Positions 52,779-64,000 of a DNA stretch of 64,000 nt are shown piece by piece. How positions within the stretch are numbered: position 1 is the first letter of the stretch; each line of letters opens with the position of its first letter. The stretch is from Centroberyx gerrardi (taxonomy: Eukaryota > Chordata > Actinopteri > Beryciformes > Berycidae). The translations under genes were made by a program, and so were the position numbers. The notes under the pieces were generated by a model, which had not been told where the DNA came from, made no database searches, and saw only the letters and a list, made by a program, of their open reading frames with translations. The stretch spans positions 18,350,185 to 18,414,184 of the forward strand of contig NC_136004.1 in the NCBI RefSeq assembly GCF_048128805.1. Direction: 5' to 3'.

Positions 52779-55700
52779 GACAACATGTAACCATCTCTCG
52801 CACAGCATTCGTCTTGCAGTCAGATGCGAGTCTGTGTGTTAACGGATGGAAGTGTTGTCTCTTCTCTACAGCTCTTTGGTTGTTGGAATGTATCATGTGA
52901 ATGTCAGATAACTGAGCTGGGTGTCTGGGAGGTCACCAGGTTAAAGTAGTCAGTAGTTTGGCTGAATGACTGACTTCCCTGTCTTTCTTTTTTTTTTCTC
53001 AGATGAGCGGGATGTTCGAGAGCTGGATGCACAAGCTGGTCTCTGCAGTAATGCAGCGGGAGAGTGAGGCCAATGTGGTTGTTGTTGATTGGATATCGCT
53101 GGCTCACCAGCTCTACCCCGATGCTGTCAACCACACCCACAATGTCGGCGTCAACATTGCCACCATGCTCAACTGGCTTCAGGTGTGTGTGTGTGTGTGT
53201 GTGTGGTCATTTGTCTTGATTGCTTACTTAGACATGAAAGCAACTTGGTTTATTCTTACCATTTCAGTTTGTGGTTGAAATTGAATGCTCAAACCTTGCT
53301 GACACAGTAGTTTGTAACCATTATCACACTGATATCAGAGGTTCCTGGTTAGGTTAAACAAAATTGAACACTCTCAGTCAATCGCAATGAAACGTTCTCC
53401 CAAGCGAGTGAGTGCAATAATGGCACTGAACCTGCCATTGTAACATTACAGTTAACAGTACAGTAGCCTCACACAGGCTGAGGTAGCTAGTGTCCTATAT
53501 AGGCCAGGTGTCTTTAGTATATAGGGCTGATGTATACATAGATCTCATAAATTCTCAAAAGGTTTTCTCTGCAGAGTTATAGGGATGGCAGGGGGATTGT
53601 ATAAGTGATTAATGGTGTATTGGTGTGATCTGAGCCATCTTGGCAGCTAAGTTGGTGGAGCCAGTAACACTGAGTGGCAGTAGGACAGCTGAGTATCTGC
53701 AAATCCGTACACTTGTCGTAGCTATAACGCTTCCCTTTAGAACAGCTGGGGAAGTAAAGGCAAACGGTCCAGGTGATCATTTGGGCACTGAACTTGAACT
53801 TCCCATTCAGTCATGTAGCACATGTTCATATACACAGATTTCCTTCTGTATCTCCAATGCAGTTTGAAGAGATCCTGGCCTTTGTGAACATGACAGACTT
53901 TTCTTTTTTTTGTCCCCAACAACAAAAGTTGTCAGTGTGTGTGCAGAGGTGAAACTGTATGAAATAAACTGTGAAATATCCATTGCGTCACAAATGCAGG
54001 ATGTTTCAGGGACATTTTTGACATCTTTAGGCAATAGTTCTGTTACAATCTGGTATGTTTATTTTTGATACCTTAGGTTTTTGTGCCCCTTGAAGGGAAA
54101 ACGATAAGGAAAGCAAGCTATTTAACACTACTGGGACAAAGCCAACAATACCATTCAGGAGTACTGTCACGAAATTGGGCCCGGGCACGAATGGCGAGTG
54201 AGGAGGGATTTGGGCGTACCGCCACTTGGTTGTAAGCATGGACAAAGAGTGTATTTCATGGAGACAAACTGAGACAGATGGTGGAGGCGCTGTTGCATGG
54301 AAGAGAGCGCAAATATATTCTGCCCTTATTAACTGAGATTGGCTTGGTTGCAGGCACGACTGATTGTCATTGGCTGTAATCCAGGACTCGTTCAGTATGG
54401 GTTAGCATTCACGGTGGCAGCTGCTGATGTAGTGTTGCATTGCTTTTCTCTAACAGGATGAGCTGCAGCTGCCTCTGCAGAATGTGCACCTGATTGGCTA
54501 CAGTCTGGGGGCGCATGTAGCAGGCTACGCAGGAACATATGTACGAGGAACCATTGGCAGAATCACTGGTAAGTACAATTGCCGCTATCTCTTTTTGCAT
54601 TTGAGACATGATGTTTAGTAATGACACCTCAAAGAGTGTGTTGTTTTTGCCCCAAACTTATGGCTCATTTCTGGCACTCATAGGTCTAGACCCAGCAGGG
54701 CCCATGTTTGAAGGTGTAGAGGACCAGAAGCGCCTCTCCCCAGATGATGCTGACTTTGTCGACGTGCTGCACACCTACACTCGAGAGGCCTTGGGCGTGA
54801 GCATTGGGATCCAGCAGCCAATTGGGGACATTGATATCTACCCCAATGGAGGTGAAGTGCAGCCAGGCTGTGCGCTGGGCGATGTGCTGGCAATGGCGGG
54901 AAGTAAGTACTTAAGAAATGGCTGCTCGTGCTTGATCATAATTAGCTTGTGGGGTCCAGCTGTCCAGAGGGCATTAGGAGGTTCAGATAGAGGGTTGTGA
55001 GTTAAGTTGTATTAGCTGAAATCAAGAATTGAGCTCTTTACTTTTAGTGTCTTCATTTGTCCATTGCCACCTTGACAGTCGTCGGGTACAGTGGCAGCTG
55101 AGTTGTTTTGGGTTGTCATGGCATTATGTCTAACCTTTTGTACCAGGTTTGGTTTAGTGTTCATTTTAAGGTGTTTACTTTGATAAGCTGATTGTATCCC
55201 TATCTCTGCTAAATGGTATAGGTTAGTCCTCCTGTTGCCTTTGAAAATTTTGCAAGGTAGTCTGTCTTTACACTGTAGCCCATCTAACCTTCCCTCAATT
55301 TCCCCAGATTTCATGGAGGTGATGAAGTGCGAGCATGAGCGTGCTGTGCACTTGTTTGTGGACTCCCTGATGAACAAGGACCACATGAGCTTTGCCTTCC
55401 AGTGCACAGGCCCCGATCGCTTCAAGAAGGGCATCTGCCTCAGCTGCCGCAAGAACCGCTGCAACAACATCGGCTACAATGCTAAAAAGATGCGCAAGAG
55501 ACGCAACAGTAAAATGTACCTGAAGACACGTGCCGATACTCCGTTTGGAGGTGAGTTGAGGCAAGGAGAAGACCAGGAAATTCATTGCATTTTTACCTGC
55601 AGTCAGTCTTATCTTTATTCCTATAATGTTGGCTTTCTGGCAGAATACTGATAAGCGACTCTACAATCACTGAAGTTTATTAACTTTACTTCATTAGCAA

Positions 55701-56770
55701 TATCGGTTTTATGATTCCACAGTTGCATCATAAACTACTCCTACTGTACACTATTCTTACCCCATGCTCCACAGTGGATCAACCATTAACTCTTTATTTT
55801 AACACTTTTAAGGCTACCACTACCAGATGAAGATGCACGTGTTTAACAGAAAGCAGTCAGACAATGCAGATCCCACGTTTCATGTCCAGTTGTACGGCGG
55901 CCACCACGATACAGAAAACATGTTTGTCGACGTGTAAGTACTTCCCCTACTGCAAAACTGCTCTTTCCATATGTTGTGGTTTGGTCTTACTCGCTACTCT
56001 TGAATATTCGTTTGAATTTATGCAGAATTGATACATGTGACACATACATGTAGGGAGTTTCCAGAGATTCTGTGTTTAGTCATCTGGTTCTCTAACTAAC
56101 CCTGCCTGATATTCTTCCTCCCTCCACCCAGCCCTGACAATGTAGGTCTGAACTTGACCAACACCTTCTTAGTGTTTACTGAGGACGATATTGGTGACTT
56201 GCTCAAGATCCGTTTGAGCTGGGAAGGAGCGTCCGACTCCTGGAGCTCTGTCTGGAAGAACATCAAGCAGTCGTTCTGGTCCTGGAAGAGCACGCCTACC
56301 AAGCCTGTGCTGGAAGTGCGGCGGATTCGTGTGAAAGCTGGAGAAACGCAGAAGAAGTAAGTCGGGGAAGCAGCTGTGTAGTCGACACACCTCTGTCATG
56401 GCTATGTAGAATCATTATTTATTACCCCTTTCATACGTTTACTGAGTTTGCCTTTGTGTTGTCACAGGTTTACCTTCTGTGCCCAAGACCCTTCAAAGAC
56501 TGAAATCTCACCAGGGGAATCACTAACTTACGTGAAATGTCGTGATGGCTGGGAAGTGAAACCAAGAAAACGGTACAGCATATTAAAATATCGTTGGATA
56601 GCTTGTTGTGATCTGGAATTTATTAGTAATCCAGAACAATGGAACACTAAATGTCATTTGACTCTAACATAATTTAACAGGGAACTGCACTGTTTTCTCT
56701 TGGTGTGTGGAAAGTCTTGGCAAATTAACAAACGTATCAACTCTTTTTGATTGACAGACTGCCCATGTAA
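51003..56770 (+). CDS. lipg: Endothelial lipase, ten coding exons
   Basis: Secreted, heparan-sulfate-bound sn-1 phospholipase of the LPL/pancreatic lipase family that acts on HDL. Exons: 51003-51093, 52476-52666, 53003-53182, 54457-54568, 54684-54902, 55308-55550, 55813-55933, 56132-56356, 56468-56572, 56758-56770, giving 1500 nt or 499 aa (human 500 from memory). A hydrophobic signal peptide covers about residues 1-20. The catalytic triad is S170 (GYSLGAH), D194 (LDPAGP) and H274 (CEHER). The lid lies between C254 and C272. N-glycosylation sites are N81, N137 and N393. The cluster [14 protein letters not shown] followed by KKMRKRR is the heparin-binding and convertase-cleavage region. A PLAT domain runs from about residue 347. 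The block [17 protein letters not shown] and a short lid favour endothelial lipase over LPL and hepatic lipase. Confidence 0.96.
52476..52666 (+). CDS. lipg: lipg coding exon 2, residues 31-94
   Basis: Encodes the mature N-terminus with the C65/C78 pair, glycosylation site N81-A-T, and the oxyanion-hole strand TIFIIHGWT. Acceptor TATGTGTCTCAG, donor ACG|gtacgt. Confidence 0.95.
53003..53182 (+). CDS. lipg: lipg coding exon 3, residues 95-154
   Basis: Encodes [33 protein letters not shown] and N137-H-T. The donor CAG|gtgtgt is the first unit of a (GT)n microsatellite. Confidence 0.96.
54457..54568 (+). CDS. lipg: lipg coding exon 4, catalytic serine
   Basis: Residues 155-192, [20 protein letters not shown] with nucleophile S170. 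Donor ACTG|gtaagt. Confidence 0.96.
54684..54902 (+). CDS. lipg: lipg coding exon 5, catalytic aspartate and lid
   Basis: Residues 192-265, [10 protein letters not shown] with D194, then [18 protein letters not shown] and the start of the lid at C254. The donor GGAA|gtaagt joins the next exon as Gly-Asn. Confidence 0.95.
55308..55550 (+). CDS. lipg: lipg coding exon 6, catalytic histidine and heparin/convertase region
   Basis: Residues 265-346, with lid end C272, H274 in [14 protein letters not shown], the basic block [14 protein letters not shown], and the RKRR site at 327-330. Acceptor TTTCCCCAG, donor GGAG|gtgagt. Confidence 0.96.
55813..55933 (+). CDS. lipg: lipg coding exon 7, start of PLAT domain
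   Basis: Residues 346-386, [17 protein letters not shown] and [10 protein letters not shown], the first strands of the PLAT beta-sandwich. Donor ACGT|gtaagt. Confidence 0.95.
56132..56356 (+). CDS. lipg: lipg coding exon 8, PLAT domain
   Basis: Residues 386-461, N393-[22 protein letters not shown], and the lipid-binding Trp-rich segment with [12 protein letters not shown]. Acceptor CTCCACCCAG, donor AGAA|gtaagt. Confidence 0.95.
56468..56572 (+). CDS. lipg: lipg coding exon 9, residues 461-496
   Basis: [20 protein letters not shown] and [12 protein letters not shown], the end of the PLAT domain. Donor AACG|gtacag. Confidence 0.94.
56758..56770 (+). CDS. lipg: lipg terminal coding exon 10, residues 496-499
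   Basis: Acceptor TTTTTGATTGACAG. Encodes only the end of the Arg codon, then Leu-Pro-Met and TAA at 56768-56770. The mammalian tail is slightly longer. Confidence 0.8.
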
Positions 56771-57500
56771 AGATTCAGCACTTCCAACAAGCAATGCACC
56801 GTCACCATGGGGACCCAATGTGGAATAGCGAGAAGCACTGCCTTCTCTTCATTTGAGCACTTTGATAGGAGGAGGATTGATCAACGCACGGTGGGAGGGG
56901 CTTGATGAGCACCTGGATGGTTTCCATTGGTTTCTGGTCACGATGACTCTGGGCCCTATCCAATGGGACAGCTAGAAGACAGCGCGCGGGCTGGCAGTGG
57001 GGGCGGGCCTGAACATGTTAGGATTGCCTGAGGATTCACAGAACGTTCCTTTGTACGGACTAGTGTCAACTTGGACTAGTGAAGTAGAATACAGATTTGT
57101 GTCAGTGGACATTCACCAGCAAATATAGTCGCTGTACTGTACATTTTTTAAAAACTTTTTATTTATGAAGAATGGAAGCACTGCAAGACCAAGCTTATTT
57201 ATCGAAGCACATCCAATAATGAAGCACATGTTGAATGCATTTCCCCTAGCTGCAGTATTTGTCTGTTTGTGTTTGTGTGTGTGTGTGTGTGTGGTGAGTG
57301 TGTCTGTGACCAAGAAGTGTGCCTTTCTGCTGAGAGAGATTATTGATACACTGTATAACCGAAGGAGATAACTGAGCTCATTGCACGTGATCTTTCAGAG
57401 GTTCTGTGCATAGTGTTACTGTATGTGGCTTATTTTTGGGGGTGTGTTATGTACATAATGTAAATAACCTTTTGGAAAAATAAAATTCACTTATTTGTAC
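56771..57500 (+). other. lipg: lipg 3' UTR
   Basis: About 0.7 kb of non-coding sequence with a (GT)n patch near 57275. It ends at an AATAAA signal (57479-57484) followed by T-rich sequence. Confidence 0.65.
57479..57484 (+). terminator. lipg: lipg poly(A) signal
   Basis: Canonical AATAAA preceded by TGTAAATAACC and followed by T-rich DNA; first good signal after the stop codon. Confidence 0.65.
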
Positions 57501-58701
57501 TAACTCTTGCTTTTGCCTACTTTTTAAAAAAATTTTTTTTGACCTTTTAAGACCTCTTACTGTTAAGTCGGAGTTCTACTTTGCTGCTTTGTCAGATTTG
57601 CCTTTAGGACATTCTTAAAAAATAAAGGCCGTGCCTATTTTAAAGTGGGTTATCATATTACGAGTTGACTAGTCTAAATGCCTTACCAGAATAAGGAAGA
57701 GCATTAATAAAACCAGTTTTTTTCTGAACAGTTTATGAGAATCCCATCCTGTAAATGTCCACAAACGGATTTGATGTTCTGTTTTTGCATGTCCCAAAAT
57801 CTAACTTTGCTTTCTAAAAGCCCATGCCACATCAATCTGTCAGAGAGCCTATGAGTGAATATACAGACGAACAAATAAGTTGCATGCATTTTGGCTGTAA
57901 TGGAAATGTAAACTAATGAGAGCATAGCAACTTTTCTGAAGTCATACAGTCAGTTTTTTGGGGGGGCGGGTTTGTATTTTTTGCAACACTTGCTTACCCA
58001 TAAGCTCAAATCTCTCAAACTAAAGGATAATCACTGTGTAATGTGCCAGTCGGAGTCTGAAGACCGTAATAAATCGGGACTCCCTCAAACATTCCAGAGT
58101 TTTTATGACACATTTCCATCTGTTTGTGCATGAAGTGGCATAACCACAAGACCCTACTGAGTCCTTTTTCCCCTCTGAAGTGCCTCCTGGACCTCATGCC
58201 AGACATAGTGAGTCACAGAAACTCAAAACGATGATCGTGACGCTTAAATCACGCCATCCTCTTTCCTGTCGTGTTTCACTGAAATGCCTGCGAGGTTGGT
58301 ATTTAAGAGGAGGTTTAGAGAATATTTCAAATAGCATGCTGCACTTACAGTAGAGGCCAGTTGTTTTTAAGGTACGCCCATCTACTACAGCCAGGTGGTT
58401 GTCTATTGCTCCTGTCCATTCATTAAAATGACAGACAAGTAAACTCAGTTGCTGTGCTGTTCTTTGCCAGCTTGAATACTCCCTGTTAGCTAACATGATT
58501 CATGCCTTTCTCTTTTGATCTCTGTAATGCAGTTCTCATCTACACTTTCACTGGATGCTTTTTAATTGTTGCAACACTTTTGGTAAACCCTAGACGCTGT
58601 CATGCATCAGTAGTGATATGATGTAAATAGCCTACAATACAAATTTGCATGTTTTTCCATTTGTATACCTGATAATGTGAATATTGTTAGTGATCCACAC
58701 T

Positions 58702-58734
<33 letters not shown>

Positions 58735-58735
58735 T
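58702..58735 (+). repeat. (ATCT)n microsatellite
   Basis: About eight tandem ATCT units. Confidence 0.95.
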
Positions 58736-61429
58736 CTTTTATTGTAATTTTTGGTTGTAACCCGACTCTTCATGCAGCAATGACCCATTACCCATTCCCC
58801 CAAAACCCCAAACCCAGTAATGTGGCAGTTAAAGAGATACTGGAGCTGTTGTGTCTGACACTAACCATCATACCACCCTCAGCGTTGCTTTGATGACTTG
58901 TTTTCACTATTTTTCTGTTCAACAGTAAGAGTACCTAAATTCACAGAGGCCTATCTACTTGCCTTATATGGAAAACCATGAGCATGTGACTCACTGTCTG
59001 AAGGTTTGGTGTATCATATAAACTGTCTTTAATTGTCTTCTGCATTTCCTTACCATTGCAATAGGTCATTAATCCATTTCCACATTCATTTTTCATATTG
59101 ATATATTGGAAACAATTTTTAAGGTGGGTGTGTATAATTCACCTTCTTCAAATCAATTTGTTCCAATAGTTAAGATGAAGTGGGTGAATTGGTGGAAAGT
59201 GCAAACCAAATGAGATGTAAGATTTCAGATTAAGCCAAACGTTGCAGCACAATATTGGATAAACACATTAAAATACTGTTAGCATTGGTGTCCACACTGG
59301 CTACTGTAACTGGCCTGCTGTGCTGTAATATGTAAATTAGGGGTATGTGTGAAACTCCAAATCATCTCATGTGTACCATTATTGTCTGCTCTGTTGGGTT
59401 GTAACCAAGAATTATCAGGGGAACTCCATTGACAAAAAGTGAAAAAGTGAAACGAAAGCTTGAAATACCACAGTGGTTTTGTTGCCAACGGACGCAACTG
59501 TTCATTAAACCTCCCTCCTATAAAGAAACAAGATTTACATGAAAAATAAACTAAATTCATGAAATAAATTTGAAAAAGAATAGACCCTGCTGTGATGTAG
59601 AATATTATTTGTAGTATTTTATGGTCAAACAATTCTGTAAAGACTACTGGTTGGCCATAGGTATGACAACAGCTAACCTACTGTACACTACCTTCTCTGA
59701 AAAACAAAAAGGCATGAAACACAAAGAAACCACGAGCAACATCTAAGTTAGAAAAGAGGACTTGCAACCAGAAGCTCGCCAGATCAAAACTCCAGATCAG
59801 CTTTAAGGCTGATGTTTTTGACACTGGCTCCTGCTTGAAATACCACTTCACACAGGACTGTATGTACTAACCCTCTAAAAATAAGAATGCTGCTCTATGG
59901 TCACATCACATGGACATATGACCTTCGCCATAACTTAAAAAGTCAGTCTGTCCCACAGTGCTTAGTGAGTACAGGATCCATACTGTAAGCATAAAGCTTC
60001 TGAGAGGAGGAAAATTGAATCTACTGGTCAGGTCACATAACCACATCAACTTCACAAAGATTTCAAAGACAAACTGGTCTTCGATCTTGCAATCCTGCGA
60101 TAAATTCCTTCATTCCTGCCCTGTGATGGAGGAACATAAGCTTGAACACAGTCGGACATGTAAATGCTTCTAGTTCGAGGTCCTATAAGCAGTTTTTCTG
60201 TGTTATTGCTTCCAGATATTTTGGCACAGCGAGCGGTGGGCCGTTCTATGCCGTCGGTTAGCCGAGTGCCACGTGCCTTGCAGATTAAAGGGTGTTGGTG
60301 CACATGATGCCACATGTTAGGATGTTGGCTAATGCACCGGCCGCTGCCCTCTGGATCAACAGCAAAGAATCAGAGGGGGTGGGGTTAGGGGGGTGGGGTG
60401 GGGTTAACTAAAGACTGATGCAAGTCCTCCGTCCCACGCACGCTAAGTGGTAAGCCGTCGGCGAGAGGAACCACGTTGAAGGATGTTTCAGAAACCTTTC
60501 GTGACATCACGGCGGTCACAGTGGAAACACTTCAGCATGGCCGGCTGTTGACCTCCGATCCCCCCGTCTACTGTACCCAGTGTGATGCCAAACAAGGGGT
60601 TATGGCATACCAGTCAAAGTCTGGCAAGAGTTGAAAGCATGGAGATCACATGGGCTCGCACCGTTTCCAAGTAAAACATGTCCTAAATTTTCTAGGAATG
60701 CAAGAGGATAGGAGGACAAAGGTGGGCTCATGTCTTACCCACAGCTGTTTAGGGAATATATCGTTACATATGGTTATTTGAACAACAGGCTCACTAAGAT
60801 ATTTGATCTTAGAATGTTGTTTTTGAAGATTTGCTGTGATAATAAATGTTAGGATGGTGTTATACTGAATAAATGAGCCTTGCAATCATGTGACATGCTG
60901 TAAGCTCATTTATCTCTGTTAGCATAAAACGGACTACATTGAAGCGGTCACCTGTCCCAATGTTTTTTACATATACACAATCATTTTTTGTCTTGAGAAA
61001 CACTAGCAGACCTAGAAACTGTTATGATGCTGCACACTCCCCAGTGATACATATCTAGAGGATGTTATCACATCCTCAAATGAGAAAGTAGAGATCAATA
61101 TGCACATTTTTTTCTGTCATGTTTCTGTTGCTATGGCCACTGTGGCCAGTGTGATGGGTGTGCCTGAGAATAGCGCTGTTTCTAGGTGGCAAGACACAGG
61201 CTAAACCTATCATAGAGTACATTATCAAAATAAATATCACGCTATCCTCAGATGGTCCTCTCTTTGAGGCTCCCAGATGCCGCGCTTTAAAGTCCATATG
61301 TGCTATATAAATAAATACACAAATATATATGGTCTAACAGTACACACCATGTTTGTTTACTGGCAGCTATAATTACACCGCTGTCACCTGGTTCTCATGC
61401 GTGTGTGAGCGCATGAGTGCTTGTGGGCT

Positions 61430-61431
<2 letters not shown>

Positions 61432-61478
<47 letters not shown>
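61432..61478 (+). repeat. (GT)n microsatellite
   Basis: About 45 nt of GT followed by a G-rich GGGTGGGTGGGG stretch. Confidence 0.95.
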
Positions 61479-61480
<2 letters not shown>

Positions 61481-63183
61481 GTGGGTGGGGGGGTGGGTTG
61501 ATTTTCCACAAGCCCCCTCGGTTCCAAGTGGTACATACATAAAAACTTGACACCGTTGTTATGTCGTCACGTTTGTTGTTTGTGCTTTCTTTACCTCTCC
61601 TGCTTCAGATCAGTACTGTGTTATGCTGTGACTGCCTGACAGACGTTTCAGGGTCTCAGCTTTTTAGATTTTTTTTTTACTCATCAGTCATTTATGAAGA
61701 ATTGTGTTCTACTGAGTTCATATGTAGCTGAAACATCCTTTACTTTCTGGTGAGAAACCAGAACCGATTCTGTTGAGTGGAGATGAGTCTGAATAAACGG
61801 TATGAGGCTTACGCCGTGAAGTGACCTTTCCCACGGTTTATGGTTTATTGTCTGGCGAGTATGGTGGGATTATCATGTTTTAATAAAAGCTGCATTACAT
61901 GGAATGAAAACTCATTTAATCTATCAAGCAGGCGGGAGAGGAGGAGGAGGAGGAGGATGGGACTAGCCGGGGTCTTTGTCCTCTAATAGACGTCCAGCTC
62001 TGTTCCTACTCAAGCTGGACTGCTGCCTGGCTCTGGACTGCCCACTGCCTGTTGTCCTCTCTCCCCTTCACCCCCTGAGAAGGATCGCCCCGATCAGACC
62101 ATACTCTGCCCTGACCACACCCCTACCGCAGGCCATGCTGTGCTAACACAAGCACAACTGGAGAGGCCAGTGAACCAATGGCGGAAGAGCTGCCCATCCA
62201 GTTGACCCAGTCAGGGTGAAGCTGATAGTGTTCTGCTGAATGTGATACATCAGCATGTTTTGCTCTCACGGAATTTCCCGAAATGGGGGGATTTTATTCG
62301 CTTTCCTGTGAATGTCACGACTTTGCCATGATTTTTCCTTCGAAATATTACTAATATTACGGCGATTATGGGATGATCGTGCTAATGGGGTCACAGTGAA
62401 CATAAATAGCTGGTCACATGCATGTTCGTAATATATTGTTAAAAAAAAAGATTCAAATTTCATTGTAAACAAAGCCAAAGTGTCACTGAGCTGCGACTAA
62501 TCCACTCCCAGGTGTGACTCACAGCCAGATTTCCTCAACGGGTCGAAGGCAGATGCGACTCGACTTCCCGCTCTCATTCAGGTTACTCAGTAGCTTTGGA
62601 AACCGTCTGTAAACACACCTTCATCATGGTGTCAAACTGAGTCACAGCACTGCCAACCCGGAATAAAATTTTAAATATGCCATGCACCACATGGCAACAG
62701 TTGCCCTGATGCCAGTATTGCCAAAACAGAAACTGCCCTATACCTTTTATTGTCCTCACCTTGTCACAGATGAAAATTACTGAAACATTCACCAAACACT
62801 AACGCTGTTTGTCTTGAGCAGTTGGAGAAAGAGTGTTTCCTGTTACATGTAGCATGGAAAACATACTTGGTGGTGGTGGCGTGATGTTAACCATGTTTTT
62901 GATCAAGTATTAGCAGCATTAGCAATGATAGACTGCCAATTGCAATTCGATCCGGAGAGACTAAGTGAAGGACGAATGACGAGTTTTTATTGCATGATTG
63001 AAATTATAGAAGAGTCTAGACTTTACAGGAAAGCTGTGGCGATTTTCTGCATCATGAAATTATCACAGCGTCTAGACACTGGTGGTGGTGAGAGAACTGT
63101 AGAGATGAACTTTCTACAGGTGACCAATGGAGCCTCATTCCTGGAGTTGGAGTCTCCTGGTTCACTACAGGAGGTGGTGGTGG

Positions 63184-63240
63184 GGTGGAGGTGGAGGTGG
63201 AGGTGGAGGTGGAGGTGGAGGTGGAGGTGGAGGTGGAGGT
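63184..63240 (+). repeat. (GGTGGA)n hexanucleotide repeat
   Basis: Roughly nine perfect GGTGGA units, preceded by GGTGGTGGTGG. G-quadruplex-capable. The overlapping open frames are by-products of the repeat. Confidence 0.95.
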
Positions 63241-64000
63241 GCGGTGCATAAACAGCAGCACTGAAATGACAGCTGAAGGCAGACGAGCAAGGAACAGTTT
63301 TAAATTCTGGCACCAGCATGATGATTGGTTCTCAGAATGCGTGGAGAAATCCGATTGGCAAAAAATGGAAATAACAGAAGCAGGAAATGACATCTGACAG
63401 CATGGGAAAATCTCCTATCTCTAAAACTAGAGAGAGAGTTTGCGTAAGAAAAGTAGTCTTCCTGATTGAAACTTCTTTATAACTTGCCTTTTGCCGTAAG
63501 AGAGAGATAGTGGTCCCCCCCCCCCACACACACACACATGCATACACACACGCACACACACTCACCCACCCACTCACCACCATGCTTTTTTCTTTCTCAG
63601 CACACAGAAACTCAAAAGGCGCTCCCACACTATCACAGAGAACATCACTGTTAACGGGACAATATTGGATTCAAACACTCTCTTATTCACTCCACTCCAA
63701 CAGACACACACACACACACACACACACAAAATAGGGTTTCAAATGTTGGCCCAAGCATAGCCGTTTCTTCCACGGCTATTCTATGGTCTCAGAAACGTAG
63801 GCTAAGACTTTCTCATGGGAAAGGGCCAGAGAAATATGAAGAATGCAAAAGAAATGCCCTTGTAGTCCGAAAGAGAGTAAAAAAAAAAAAACTATAATCT
63901 GCTGAGAATAGGATTTATGTAATTCTCACATGTTACAAAAGGATACATCAGGGTCCCCACCCATGGATTAAAAGTGAATTTTGGGTGTAGGCAAGCTGAT

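Larger units (their letters stand above)
57501..64000. other. Downstream flank of lipg, no gene recognised
   Basis: No coding exon could be supported on either strand. Contains (ATCT)n at about 58702-58735, (GT)n at about 61432-61478, a GGTGGA hexamer repeat at 63184-63240 and (AC)n near 63528-63560 and 63705-63728. A non-repetitive patch at about 61950-62560 could be a conserved noncoding element. Confidence 0.45.

Noticed and set aside
62925..63251. 108-codon frame ending in a Trp/Arg repeat
   Set aside because: Its end is a translation of the GGTGGA array and the start shows no known domain.

Overview
The window looks like nuclear DNA of a ray-finned (probably percomorph) teleost. The three multi-exon genes have vertebrate exon phases and compact introns. 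The intergenic DNA is full of long (GT)n, (CT)n and homopolymer tracts, and the interspersed-repeat words are typical of fish. Nothing bacterial or viral is visible. Gene names rest on translated similarity to remembered vertebrate families, not on a search.

Layout: (1) About 1.1-29.1 kb, plus strand: slc20a2, the type III sodium-phosphate cotransporter PiT-2. It has a putative noncoding first exon near 1.1-1.5 kb and a coding region at 7554-24817 (679 aa). (2) About 32.2-45.5 kb, minus strand: kcmf1, a ZZ/Di19 zinc-finger ubiquitin ligase. It has seven coding exons (417 aa) and runs tail to tail with slc20a2. (3) About 50.8-57.5 kb, plus strand: lipg, endothelial lipase. It has ten coding exons (499 aa) and is divergent from kcmf1 across about 5.5 kb. 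(4) 57.5-64 kb: no gene recognised.

Two unusual gene structures stand out. First, slc20a2 carries two tandem 85-nt versions of the exon for the second phosphate-transport signature (20447-20531 and 21336-21420). They have the same length and phase, 19/28 identical residues, and intact splice sites. Both keep the glutamate and serine matching human E575 and S593. Including both shifts the frame into an immediate stop, so they are very probably mutually exclusive exons giving two PiT-2 isoforms. A 27-nt poly-G run lies just past the upstream donor, and long pyrimidine tracts lie in the flanking introns. Second, kcmf1 intron 4 is a textbook U12-type AT-AC intron: ATATCCTTTT donor, TTCCTTAAC branch site, and AC acceptor about 12-13 nt downstream.

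The genes do not form an obvious pathway. Phosphate uptake, ubiquitin ligation and HDL phospholipid hydrolysis appear to be neighbours by synteny only. Introns and spacers hold several non-autonomous mobile-element relics: a 48-bp-arm hairpin element near 11.7 kb, a related 1.5-kb element near 35-36 kb, a TTTAAAGC-ended MITE at 38.5 kb, tRNA-like SINE fragments, and a repeat with a degenerate hammerhead-like core near 3.87 kb.
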